From positions 35,489,936-35,553,935 of the forward strand of contig CM055110.1 of NCBI GenBank assembly GCA_029204225.1: DNA of 64,000 nucleotides, in the 5' to 3' direction. Made by a program: the position numbers and the translations under genes. The notes under the pieces were generated by a model, which saw nothing but the letters and a program-made list of their open reading frames with translations, was not told the origin of the DNA and made no database searches. Below, one piece after another: positions 1-10,894 of the stretch. Each line of letters opens with the position of its first letter. Within the stretch, counting starts at the first letter, position 1. Source of the DNA: Diphasiastrum complanatum. Its lineage: Eukaryota; Streptophyta; Lycopodiopsida; Lycopodiales; Lycopodiaceae.

Positions 1-895
1 AGCACTAAGGATTAAGGATTAAGGGTTAAGGGCCAAGGGTGAAGCATTAAGAGACAATGGTGAAAGGCCAAGGGCCCGAACGAAAGATGAAAGGCCAAGG
101 GTTAAGGGTTAAGGGAAAAAGATCAAAGCACCCTGAATGATTGATGATCAAGAGTTAAGGGCCAAGGGCCAAGATAAAAAACGAAGGGCCAAGGGTTAAG
201 AACCAAGGGCTAAGGGCAAGGGCCAAGAGAGAGAAAGGAGATAATGACCAAGGAGTAAGAGCGAGGGGCCACGAGTTAAGTTATAGTGGCCAAGGACCAA
301 AGGAGAACAGCTAAGGGACAAGAGCTAAGGGCTAAGGGCGAAGGACCAAGGACTAAGGGCCAAGTGTTAAGGACCAAGAGTTAAGAGCGAAGGGCTAAGA
401 GTTAAGGTCCAAGGTCCAAGGTCTAAGGGATAAGGGATAAGAGCTAAGGGCCAAGGGTCAAGGATAAAAGGCTAAGGACCATGAATTAAAGGACAATGAT
501 TAAGGACCAAGGGTTAATGGCCAAGAGTCTAAGAGTTAAGGGCCAAGAGGAAAGAGTTAAGGGCCAAAGCTTAAGGGGCAAGGGTTAAGGGCCAACGGCC
601 AAGAGAGAGAGACGAGATAAAGACCAAGGGTTAAGGGCCTCAAGTCAAGTTTTAGTGGCCAAGGGCCAATGGTTGAGGACTAAGGAACAAGAGCTAGGGG
701 CTAATGGACAAGCACCAAGGGCTAAGGTCCAAGGGTTAAGAGAGAAGCGCTAAGAGTTAAGGTCCAAGGGCCAAGGATTAGGGATCGAGGGCTAAGGGCT
801 AAGGGATAAGAGCGAAGGATCAAGGGTCAAGGTCAAGGGTTAAGGTCCAAGGATAAAGGACAAGGATTGGGGACCAAGGGTTAAGGGCCAAGAGA
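1..895. repeat. Degenerate telomere-like heptamer array
   Basis: Almost the whole stretch parses into 7-bp units with consensus GGGTTAA or GGGCCAA, with variants such as GGGCTAA, GGACCAA and GAGTTAA. GGGTTAA differs by one base from the common plant telomere unit GGGTTTA. A higher-order repeat is also visible: the block starting near 221 (GGCCAAGAGAGAGA, then GAGATAA, then a TAGTGGCCAAGG block) recurs near 598, an offset of about 370-377 bp. The window opens inside the array, so its left limit is unknown. This could be an interstitial telomeric-like array or an unrelated heptamer minisatellite. Confidence 0.85.
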
Positions 896-1014
896 TAAGA
901 ACTGCCTCGATCTATAAAGGTGGAACTGCAAACTCGGCCAAGAATCTCATGTGGAATAGAAGGCTTCACTCAAATTATTTTTTTTAATTTTTTTTTTTTT
1001 TAAAAATTAATTAT

Positions 1015-1352
<338 letters not shown>

Positions 1353-1624
1353 AGATATATGTATTTTTTGAAACAAGTATCAAACATTGTCAAAAAACGA
1401 TCGTTAACCGCAACAACCATCATCTCAAGCGATTCGTCAAGCTGTGAATGTGTGGTCTCGGATTAACCCATGACACCCGTTCTAGCTGGTGATCCATCGT
1501 GGTAGCTGGTCCGTGGCCGTTTGTGTGTATTGAGAGATGCACTTGATGTCTCAAGATTTTCAGCAGTGGCCTTAGAGATGGCTTTGCACTTCCTTGCAGG
1601 TGTCCTCATCTTTTACAACAGATG

Positions 1625-1985
1625 ATCGAGAAAGCAACGACAACAGAAAGCAACGACATCAAAAAGCAACGATAGAAAGATGTGAGAGCAGAAAGGAACG
1701 ATAACAATGAACCGAAAAAAAAAAAAAGACAAGAAAACAAATTGTGAATTGATAGCAGAAAACAATCGTACCAAAAAGCAAGATAGCTAATGAACTGATA
1801 GCAGAAAGCAATATAGCAACATGAACTGATCATAGCAGAAAACAACGATATGTTCACTGATAGCAGAAAACAACATATCAAAAAGCAAGATAGTAGATGA
1901 ACTGATATCAAAAAACAAGATAGCAACGTGAATTGATCATAGCAGAAAACAACGATATGTTCACTGATAGCAGCAGAAAGCATTG
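1625..1985. repeat. Degenerate tandem repeat, about 107-bp unit
   Basis: The motif GATCATAGCAGAAAACAACG recurs at 1828 and 1935 (107-bp period), and the shorter word AGCAGAAAACAA or AGCAAGATAG recurs through the block. A minus-strand open frame of 125 codons across it is low-complexity and is not taken as a gene. Confidence 0.7.
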
Positions 1986-1989
1986 ATCA

Positions 1990-3930
1990 TTTGGAGGGCA
2001 AAGCATTTATTATTCAAATTCAAATTAGATAAAGTATGCCCATGATTAGTAGGCCCATGTGATTAGTATGCAAATGATTGTCAAGGACGCCTTCATTGCA
2101 TTAACTCGTGGGACCTATCACTTGCTCCAAAAAGTGAGACATGTACAACCATAAGTATTGTATTGAAAATATAAATTATGAGTAATAAAATACACAAAGA
2201 TTGACATATACTACCAAAAGGTACTATGGAAAATGGGTTCTTTTTTTGTACCACCAAAACATTCTTTTAGCTTCTACTTCTAACATCACAATTGACTCCT
2301 AAACTATGGACCACCCAATGGTCACAAAGATATCAATCAAGAATTCAAATAAATGAATATAGATAACAAAAAAAACGACTGAAATTTTGATATTTCAAAA
2401 AAGAACTTGATTTTTTTGTTTAATTTACGTAATTTAAAAATTCTGACAAACATACTCTTATTACAAAAGGCAATCAAAATCGAAAAATTGAAAAACTATT
2501 TGAATCCTAATGTCACTAAACCACTGTCCAACTAGCATGCAAAGCGCACTACATCAGTCACAAAATGTCATTACGAAATTTTTTACGTAAATATTAGTTC
2601 TACGAAATTTGTCAACCAATATCATTGATTTGTGACCCAATCGTCAGAGCACATGCGTATGACACTAAATTCGATTGTAAATCCCTTATGCATGTCGGAA
2701 TCACATTGAGAATTAACATGCAATCAATCTATGCAAGCACAATACTACAAACTAGGGAAATGATTGGCATGCAATCAGAACAATTCAAAATTTTGCCAAT
2801 TTTACTCACAAATTTGCAAAACTTCAAACGACCATAACTTTGGCTACAGGACACCAAATTGGATGTTGTAAAGTTCGGAACAAAGGGAGATCTAGTGACC
2901 AAGACACTTGCCACATCAACCTGCCACCTAGGCTTCACACGTGTGAGAACAGAGCATCATAATTTCTATGATAGGACACACTTTTTCTAGGCCATATGAT
3001 CAAAAATCACGCAAAAACCTTCCCAAGCTCAAAAGTGATGCTACCAACAGTCTTAAATAGTCTACTAGACTTCTGTAAAGAATTAATATAGGTCCTATGA
3101 AGTAGTATAGGTTGAGAACGAAGATTTCTTGGTTTGTGGAAGTCAAAATAGCTTCAAACTTGATGGAGATGGAGCATAAGCCACCGACCATCAATTTATA
3201 GGTCTGATAGCTTTTGGGGAAGGTGAAAAGGAATGCTAATCATGGTGTAAAATTTTTTAGAATGATATCCTTATGGATTGGGAGCAATTCATCCCCCACA
3301 AACCAAAACAATAAGCTATTTTTTGGTCTTTTTTGACCTTCTACAAGTCCAATTCATAGAATTCTTGGCTCTAACTTCAGGGAAAACTTCAAAATACTTT
3401 GGTTCACCTCTTTACAAGCTCTACATGTGTTTTACAGCTGCCTACTATCTAACTTTATGAAAAAACAAGCAAAATTGATGATTTTTGGCTATTTTCTGGT
3501 TTTTTCCTCACTATAAAGTGGAAATTCATGACATGCAACCCTTTCTCTAACACATGAAAACCAATTTATAGAATTATAGCCATCTAATTGATCTGATCTT
3601 ATTGGATTTGTGTTCTTACTATCAATTTTGAGTCAAAAAGCATGGAAAAACAAGCAATTTTAATCAAAAGTTCACTTGCTGGAAAATTCAGATCTACACA
3701 AGATTTGAGCTACACAAGAAAAAGCTCCAAAAAAGCATTACAAATTGGCTTCCTAGGACAATTCTCCACAAAACCTCAAAAAAATTGAGAGTAATAGATC
3801 TTAGCAACATGCAATTGGAAACAAGGATAATACTTGCCATCTTACGATTCACCTGGAAGAGAATTCCCATTGATCCACACTAAAATTTTGACAAAAAGTA
3901 GCACTTTTCCAAGTTCTCTCATCTTTGTAA
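1990..3930. other. No recognisable gene
   Basis: AT-rich sequence with only short random open frames. Because a minus-strand primer site and LTR sit immediately to the right, this could be the decayed interior of that element, but no gag or pol motif is visible. Confidence 0.5.
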
Positions 3931-3947
3931 GCCTTGCTCTGATACCA
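3931..3947 (-). other. Primer-binding site (tRNA-iMet type), minus strand
   Basis: Read on the minus strand this is TGGTATCAGAGCAAGGC, the usual plant retrotransposon primer site for initiator methionine tRNA, one base inside the LTR that begins at 3949. Confidence 0.85.
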
Positions 3948-3948
3948 A

Positions 3949-4340
3949 TGTAAGAGTCACCTCCTCAAGATCCTGCTTACAAGACAAAACAATAGAGAAC
4001 ACATTGTTGGAGAAACCACCCCACCAAGTAGAAGCAACCAATCAATCTCTAGAAACTTCACCCTCAAGCCAAGGAATAGGAAGCATGAGAGTAGAGAGAG
4101 ATCCTAGCAATGAATCAACCCAATGATGGTGTAGTAGGGCAAGTTTGGCCTCCTTATATGGACCCTAGAACCCCCTGTGCATGTGGTAATGCAAGGTCCT
4201 AACTCTCCTATACATAGATTCACTATGCATGGAGTTCCTATACATGGATTCTCTATACATAGACTGCTTTTGATACTCTACACATGCATATACAGTCCCA
4301 AACCTTGTACTAGCTCCAATTAGTGTGGCTGGGTCTCACA
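3949..4340 (-). repeat. LTR (5' LTR of a minus-strand element)
   Basis: The block opens TGTAAGAGTC and closes GGGTCTCACA, i.e. TGT...ACA termini with short inverted ends, and is adjacent to the primer site at 3931-3947. On the minus strand it contains a TATA-like CCATATAAGG near 4155 and a short internal tandem repeat of the words CTATACATAGATTC or CTATACATGGATTC (4208-4265). The partner LTR is not in the window. The next sequence to the right belongs to a different RT remnant. Confidence 0.75.
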
Positions 4341-4479
4341 AGGTTATTAATTACTTGCAGGTCACGTCCAGTATGACATGGCATAACTAATAATCTTGAT
4401 TCACTGGAGTACCGGGTGTCCAAGTCTAGGATTATACTGAATCCTATGTTCAGGATGTGGACATGACAAGTTCCATCTA

Positions 4480-5470
4480 GTCGAGATAGAACATCTACAT
4501 TATTTTAGAGTTAGTCAAAGTTTTGACACATGATTTGTGGCTTTACTATACACACATAAATCATCGATGAAGGCTTCCAAGAATACTCGTAAATAGTCCT
4601 GAAAAATAGTCATCATCATTCGTTGGAAGGTAGATAGTGCACAAGCCAAAAGGCATATGTCGATAGGCATACATTCTTTAGTCAGTTGTAAATGTCATCT
4701 TCGACTGGTCTTTGTGTTGAATAGATACCTAATTGTATCCTAAAAATCTATCTAGAAAACTATATCTCTGATGTCCTACAACTTGATCAAGAATCGTATC
4801 AGTGAATGGTGACGGGTGATGATCCTTCCTTGTGGCAACATTCGATTTCCAAAAATCCTGTCATATTCAAATGTTACCAGTCCTTTCTTTGGTACCACAA
4901 CAATCGAAGATACCCACTCACTACTTAGGATAGGATAAATGATTCCAGCTTCTAGACATTTCTCCAGTTCATCTTTAACCATCATAGAATACTTTGGATT
5001 TAGTCGATATTATTTTTGTTGAATCGGCACTGCATCGGGCTTTAGGTCAATTTGATGTTCCTCGAACTACTTTGGAATTCTCTTAAGGTCATGCATAGTC
5101 TAGGCAAACACATATTCATATTCTCTTAATAAATCCGTGTATAACTACGTCTCTTCTTTTGACAAATGTCAAGATATTTTCAATACTTTATCAAGTGCAA
5201 TAGACATATAAATAACTACATCAGGCTTAATCATTCCTTCTATGATATTCGTAAATGAGTAGCCTTGACTTCTTGATTTGAAACATTATTTTTTTAAACA
5301 TAAGATGGTTCTACCTCTGCAACTTGATAACATTTGAAATAATTTATTTGAATGTCATCCTCATCTATCGATTCTAAAAAAAAAAAATCTTCATTCAAGG
5401 TAAAACTTGTTTCAGATGTCAAAGTTTCGCCTTCATATTTGTCAGTCTTCATAGATATAACAAGCTATGT
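4480..5470 (-). pseudogene. Ty3/gypsy reverse transcriptase remnant (Tat/Athila-like)
   Basis: Minus-strand translation gives a broken but clear Ty3/gypsy RT. Its order is an N-terminal stretch with DELEKCLEAGIIYP and SIVVVPKK near 4880-4985, then a finger/palm part, then MPFGLC near 4650, and FIDDLCVYS-like catalytic residues near 4560. The last motif is typical of Athila/Tat lineages. The frame changes several times and stops interrupt it. The upstream part (to about 5470) holds acidic linker sequence usually found between protease and RT. No RNase H or integrase follows: the left neighbour is an unrelated LTR. Confidence 0.8.
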
Positions 5471-5479
5471 GTTGGACTT

Positions 5480-5977
5480 GTTCGCTTGAAAGTGTAATTC
5501 CTTTCTCTTCCAATGTATGACAATATTGGCTTGGTATAGCCAAGTGTTACGAGACCGTAATAGTACCGACCCAATACCTGGGAACAACTAACCACTAGAG
5601 GGCAGAGGACAGTGTGAGTCAGACATGCATGCATACCATGCAATTGGTATGAGGGCCAGTAATGCCCATGCGGACACATGCGGATGCATGCATGACAGTA
5701 TGGGGCCATGCCATCCATCACTGATGGATTGGGACCCACATGCAATAGTTATCTAATGCATGCAATGTGAACAATGGGTGTTGGCAACAACTCCCACCTA
5801 TTTTTCCCACACAAACTCACATTGAGCTAGGACGGGCATTCTATAAGAGAGTGCATTGGCTGGGTAGATCAGACTTGCTTTGCCTTCTTGTCGTTATGTT
5901 GTCCCTAACATTGGTATATTTGATAAATCTAATGATGGTCCTTATGAACGCCCTGCAATCGTACACATTAAAGAATG
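5480..5977. other. No recognisable gene
   Basis: Contains an internal word repeat of TGCATGCATG type (5625-5765) and short open frames on both strands, none with recognisable motifs. It ends at the start of a copia LTR. Confidence 0.4.
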
Positions 5978-6814
5978 TGTTGGATTCCTATCATCTCCAT
6001 CCCTATCTCTCTGTAATCTAGATCCATTCACTAGTTGTTGTAAATACTTGTATAGTCACATTATCTGTAGAAATACACATGTTTTTTTACAGTCTGCAAA
6101 AATACAAAAAAAGCATTGGCAGTACTTCCCTGATTGTTTGGCCACCTTCAACTACTCGGCTATCCTCGATTGTTTGGCCATCCTTGATAGTTCGTCCATC
6201 CTCCATATCGGACCTCCTTGACTTCTTTCGATAGTTCAAACAATCAACTGCAATCCAACTATCAGCGGATCAACAAGTACCTTCGTATCCAGCAACTTAT
6301 TAGTTGCTCCCTTAGTTGAATCATCTATTCATCACGATCAATCGTTCATTTAGAGCACAATTGTTTTGTTCTTTCCTCTGTTATCACAAAAGTATCAACT
6401 TAAGAATAACGTGACTCTATCTGCATTCAGACTGTATTTTCTACATGACTAAATAATCAATGTTCTAGTAATCTAGGTTGTGTATGTTGAATTCTTACTT
6501 CCTTTATGTTCAGATAGATTCATGCTTGCAGATAAACTTATTCGTAGATTGAACTATTCATGTGACTGATAGCATACGTCGATATGTCGTTATAATTACC
6601 TCACCTAAAATGCTTTCGCAAAGCTAAATCTATAATCCAGATAATTTGTGCATGGCTATGGAATCGATTATGTCGATCCGGTGACTTTGAAACCGTGATC
6701 AAGTAGGGTAGATTTTGCTCTATCGAATTCGGTCTGAATCCAATATATGTAGTTGTATGCACGTCCGCCTCCGCTTTGATTTGTCGCTACGAGTGTAGTC
6801 CCTGAATCCCAACA
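5978..6814 (+). repeat. 5' LTR of a Ty1/copia element
   Basis: Begins TGTTGGATTCC and ends GAATCCCAACA, so the termini TGTTGG and CCAACA are perfect inverted ends. A primer site follows directly (6815) and a copia gag start at 7018. The 5-bp word before it is GAATG; no matching 3' LTR is seen, so the 3' end is lost. Confidence 0.8.
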
Positions 6815-6875
6815 TGGTATCAAAGCCATGGATTACTACTCCATCTTTATCTGATACCAACATGGTATCAGAGCA
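6815..6875 (+). other. Double primer-binding site with palindrome
   Basis: Two initiator-Met type primer motifs sit 47 bp apart, TGGTATCAAAGCC at 6815 and TGGTATCAGAGCAA at 6863. The second is the right half of a perfect inverted repeat CTGATACCA-ACA-TGGTATCAG (6851-6871). Confidence 0.75.
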
Positions 6876-7017
6876 ATAATTACTACTCTCTGATTCTTGG
6901 ATGTGGAACTAGAGCTAGCATTATCAGAACGATTGTTCTGATATAATGTAAAAATTTGCTATAATTATTTTCAGTCATATAATCTACTATCTACATACAC
7001 TCATACTAAAATTCTAG

Positions 7018-7763
7018 ATGGATTTGCAACCACAGTCTGCTCTAACGGTAGGCAAACTCGATGGTTCAAATTATCACTTATGAAAATTCAAGATGAGGGT
7101 AGTATTGATGGCCAAGGAGCTTTGGGAAATAGTCGTTGGAATTGACTAATTCCCAGTATCGATGAGCAAGCCATTTCCAAGTGGAAACTCAGGGATGACA
7201 AGGCTTTCGCCTCGATCACCCTTAACATCTCCAACTACATCACCAACAAATTCGTTCACCTTGGAGATAACAGCTCACACATAATTGAAAGTGAAGGTAT
7301 TGTTAGAATGAATTTTCTAAGTGGACTGTCGAAATTGATACCAAATGTTTTGTACATCCCGAACTTGACCACGAATCTGCTGTCGAGGTCAATCGAATCA
7401 CAAATTTAGGAAATAGGGTAGAGTTTCAAACAGATTCCTATCAAATTCTTGCTAAATTCAAAAGAGTCCTTGCACTCGAAAAGAGACAGAGATATCTCTA
7501 TAAGCTTAGTCATTATAACTCTATGACTAATCATGCTTTAAGTAGTTCAGCATCTATCATTAAAAAATCAATTTGGCATTATAGACTTGGTCACCTTAAT
7601 TATGCATTAATAGGCTACTAGACATTCTTTAGTTCGTGATCTATAGCATTGTCGACCCTCATGTCTGCCAAAGTTGTATCATAGAAAAGTAGGCAAGAAG
7701 GCCATTTAATTCAGATCAAGAACACATCTCTAAAGATTTGCTAGACATTGTACATATTGATAT
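7018..7763 (+). pseudogene. Ty1/copia gag / protease / pre-integrase remnant
   Basis: Starts at an ATG at 7018 and reads as copia gag (KLDGSNYHL then KFKMR...ELWEIVVG), interrupted by a TGA at 7081 where a Trp codon is expected. A deletion then joins gag to the end of the protease (VLYIPNLTTNLLS near 7350) and to the pre-integrase domain (IWHYRLGHLNY near 7570). Several frameshifts and stops are present. The reading breaks at 7763 where another element has inserted; the integrase resumes at 10428. Confidence 0.85.
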
Positions 7764-7768
7764 ATGTG
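7764..7768. repeat. Target-site duplication ATGTG (left copy)
   Basis: ATGTG at 7764-7768 matches ATGTG at 10423-10427, bounding the element between them. Confidence 0.85.
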
Positions 7769-8041
7769 TGTTGGAATTTTCCTAAAATTCAATTGGTAAT
7801 GAGGATCTGTTTATTACCTTCTTGCAGAACTGTTGGCAAAACAAGTCTGATTTTTACTCGTGTTGTCGCTACAGTCTACATTTTTACTCAAATTTCCACA
7901 AGCAAAAAACCTGACACTGTCGCTGAAATTCTCGAAACTGTCACCTTTTTGCCCTCAAGCCATCTTGAGCGGCTAAGTGTTTTGCGACACTTCCAAAAAG
8001 AGGACAGTTGCAGGAAGGGCTCGTTCTAATTTTTTTTGACA
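7769..8041 (+). repeat. Left (5') LTR, internally deleted
   Basis: 273 bp. The first about 200 bp match 8723-8970 and the last about 30 bp match the end of the right LTR. Some 1.4 kb of the middle, present in the right LTR, is missing. The junction falls after ACAGTTGCAG. Confidence 0.88.
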
Positions 8042-8722
8042 TGGTATCAGAGTAGGTTATGAACCTGACGTGCTATCTTGAATCTATTGTGTGAAATAGA
8101 TTTGTCATTGTTACATTTGGAATTTTTGGTCACCATTTCAGATCTTTCAAGATCTAATAATCGAATTGAAATGAGTTCACAGTATGTGTGAAAAGATTTT
8201 ATGTTTTGAGACATTGTCTTAAATTGTCAATATCGATTTTTCTGCTATCCAAGATTCTGTCAAAGTCATTTGAGCAAAGAGGTTACATTTCTCAAAAAGG
8301 GGTTTCATTCCCATAAAGATTAGAATCAAAAAGAGTTTTATTCCTCAATTACATCTTTGATATGACAGGACCAATTTTTGAAGACCTTTCGATCATGGAG
8401 GTTACATTCCTCAACAATGGGTTTCATTCCCATAAAGATAAAAAAGGAAGAGGCTTCATTCCTCACTTTTATCAAGATGCTGGATTTTCCTATCGTCACA
8501 CAAAGATTATCAAAATAGGATAGCTTATTCTATTTTCAAAAGAGGTTACAAAACCTATGGAGCAGCAATGATTCTTTGTTGAGATTGTTTAATGCTGAAG
8601 CTCTACACTCCCGAGTCAATCTTGAGGGGGAGTGGTGGAAGCAAACTATATTTTTCAACATGCAGTCTGTCAACACAATTTTTTCTATCTTTTCTGCAGT
8701 ACAGATCCACATTAAGAGGGAG

Positions 8723-10422
8723 TGTTGGAATTTTCCTGAAATTCAATTGGTAATGAGGATCGGTTTATTACCTTCCTACAAAACTGTTGGCAAAACAAGT
8801 TTGTATTTCTGCTTGTGTTGTCGCTATAGTCTGCAGTTTTACTCAGGAATTTCCACAGACAAAAAATCCGACACTGTCGCTGAAATTCCCGACACTGTCG
8901 TCTTTTTGCCCTCAGGCCATCATGAGCGGCTAAGTGTTTTGCGACACTTCTAAAAAGGGTACAGTTGCAGAATTTGCAGAAATACAAATAAATTTGAACA
9001 GGCGACAAATGCGACACTGTATTTTTAAATGCGATTTCTAACAACCAAAAAATACAACACTGCATTTTTACACGCAGTTTATGACAGGCGAAAAATGCGA
9101 CACTTGCCTTTAAAATTGCGAAGGTGCTTTACAAATGTTGACGGTGTCCTACAAATGCCGAAGGTTTCCCTTAACTAAAGGCGAAGACCAAAAGCCAAGG
9201 AGTGTCGTGTCTTCCATCTATGGATTTACAAGGGATTCCAAGTATCACATCACTACGTCTTCACGCTCCAACAATGAACCGATCTATTGATCAGTTTAGT
9301 AGCTGTTAACTATCTTGTAATTGTAAAGTTAAGATAGCACAAGATCTTCCAGCTGTTATATAAGTAAGTGAGCAATTGAAGAAAAAGGAGAGGCGGACCT
9401 GCCCAGCGTTCACGTTCTTCCTGTGGCAGGCAACAACAATTGACATTTCTATGTCAGTGATTCATGTAGTATTACTGTTGTGATGTTTCCGCCTTCCATC
9501 ACTTATTATCTTGCAGTATTCTACATTGTGGCACACTGTTATGAATTCACGTTGTTTTTTCTGTAGTATTCAACATCATCTGACATTTCTATGTTAGTGA
9601 TTCATATTTATAGTAGCTAGTGTTTCTACATCAGTGATTCACACAACGATATTGCAGCTATGTACAAATGTATTGTCCATCCAATTATTTGATGTACATA
9701 TTTTATTGTGCCATTCATTTTTGTTATTGCAAGATTGCTATTGTTTCAGCTTAGTGCATGGTGATCTACGACACCTCAGTCACTGGCTTAATCTCTTGCA
9801 TTTGTGACTTTTAAGTTGCTCTCTTTCTGAGCGATTGCGTCCACTGATCACAAGTAGTTCTACACACAATTAGAATGATTCATGCACTAGCAACGACATT
9901 CTTAAACACACACTGTACATGACCCATTCATGCTCCCTCACACTAATGACTCACACAGTCCATTCATTTATAAGATGTGAGATAGACATTGTAGATGCCT
10001 TCGTGCATTGAGTTTTTTTTTTTTCTTCAAACAGATTGTCAGTAATAGGCTCATGACCTTCACAGATCATAGTTAGCTTTGTGATTCACGCGGTTACGCC
10101 CGCTATTGTCTTGTGCTCACCTACTTTATTGACTTGTATATTTTGTTATACTTAATCTAATTATAGCTTTGTCTAGTTCTATGTTCAGATTTGTGTCAAT
10201 ACTGCAATGCTTTTCTACGTTTTGTCTGGCTATCTGATTGACTTGTCTGACTGTCTGGTCATCACTTCCACAAAATTTATTCTGTTCTTGTATTCACCTA
10301 CTAAGTCACCAGTAGTGCACGCACCGAGAGAATTGAAGGGCTCGCTCTAATTTTCTCCAACATGGTATCAGATAGTGCACACATTGAGAGAATGGAAGGG
10401 CTCGCTCTAATTTTCTCCGACA
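8723..10422 (+). repeat. Right (3') LTR, 1.7 kb with duplicated tail
   Basis: Full-length LTR with repeated words CGACACTGTCG and GCGACAC in its first 400 bp. Its tail is duplicated: 10313-10362 and 10373-10422 are near-identical 50-bp copies ending CTCTAATTTTCTCC(A/G)ACA, with TGGTATCAGA (10363-10372) between them. It is about 2.5 times longer than the element's interior. Confidence 0.85.
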
Positions 10423-10427
10423 ATGTG

Positions 10428-10840
10428 GCCCAATGCAAACACCATCATTGCTTGGTACTAAATTTTTTATTGCATTCATAGATGACTTCTCTAAAAGAAT
10501 TGATATATATTTTCTAATTTAGCACAAATATGAAGCCTTCCAGTCCTTCAAGAAATACAAAGAAAATGATGAGTTGTAGACATGCAAAAAAATCAAAGCT
10601 CTAAGAAACAACAATGTTGGCGAATACATATCAAATGAATTCAAGGATTATTGCTCAGCCAACGACATTGAGCAACAGTTTGCTGCTTCCTATTCTCCAC
10701 AATCGAATGTACTGGCGGAAATGAAAAACAAGGCCTTAGTTGAATTTGCTAAATGCATGATAACTCATGCTTTGTTGCCCAAATCATTTTGGCAACATGT
10801 TGTATCAACAACTTACATGCAGAATCGATGTATAACTTGA
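10428..10840 (+). pseudogene. Ty1/copia integrase core remnant
   Basis: Continuation of the copia element interrupted at 7763. The frame shows FIAFIDDFSKRIDIYFL, KIKALRNNNVGEYIS and ASYSPQSNV, matching the copia integrase core, with the second catalytic Asp position reading NN instead of DN. A TAG and other stops break it. It ends near TYMQNRC at about 10835, where a different minus-strand LTR junction begins. Confidence 0.85.
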
Positions 10841-10880
10841 TGCAAAATCGGAGTGAAACGAATCGAAGCGAAACGAATCG

Positions 10881-10893
10881 AACTTTGATACCA
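10881..10893 (-). other. Primer-binding-site motif beyond the LTR end
   Basis: On the minus strand TGGTATCAAAGTT lies one base past the CA end of the LTR at 10895-12023. Left of it are short GAAACGAATCGAAGC words and a (GAAAT)n stretch (10920-10950). This position is unexpected, because the pol remnant lies on the other side of the LTR. Confidence 0.6.
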
Positions 10894-10894
10894 C

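Larger units (their letters stand above)
7769..10422 (+). mobile_element. Non-autonomous LTR retrotransposon inside the copia element
   Basis: A complete insertion with TGTTGG...GACA ends and 5-bp duplications ATGTG. It consists of a left LTR (7769-8041), primer site TGGTATCAGAGTAGG (8042), a 0.68-kb interior with no coding capacity (8042-8722), a purine tract ATTAAGAGGGAG (8711-8722) and a right LTR (8723-10422). The interior has only repeated words such as GAGGTTACATTCCTC and GGTTTCATTCCCATAAAGAT. The LTR ends and purine tract resemble Ty1/copia elements, so mobilisation by a copia relative is inferred. Confidence 0.88.

Noticed and set aside
1-895. CRISPR-like array
   Set aside because: Contiguous 7-bp units without spacers in plant nuclear DNA.
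1606-1983. 125-codon minus-strand ORF
   Set aside because: Low-complexity Cys/Phe/Ser frame over a tandem repeat, no domain.
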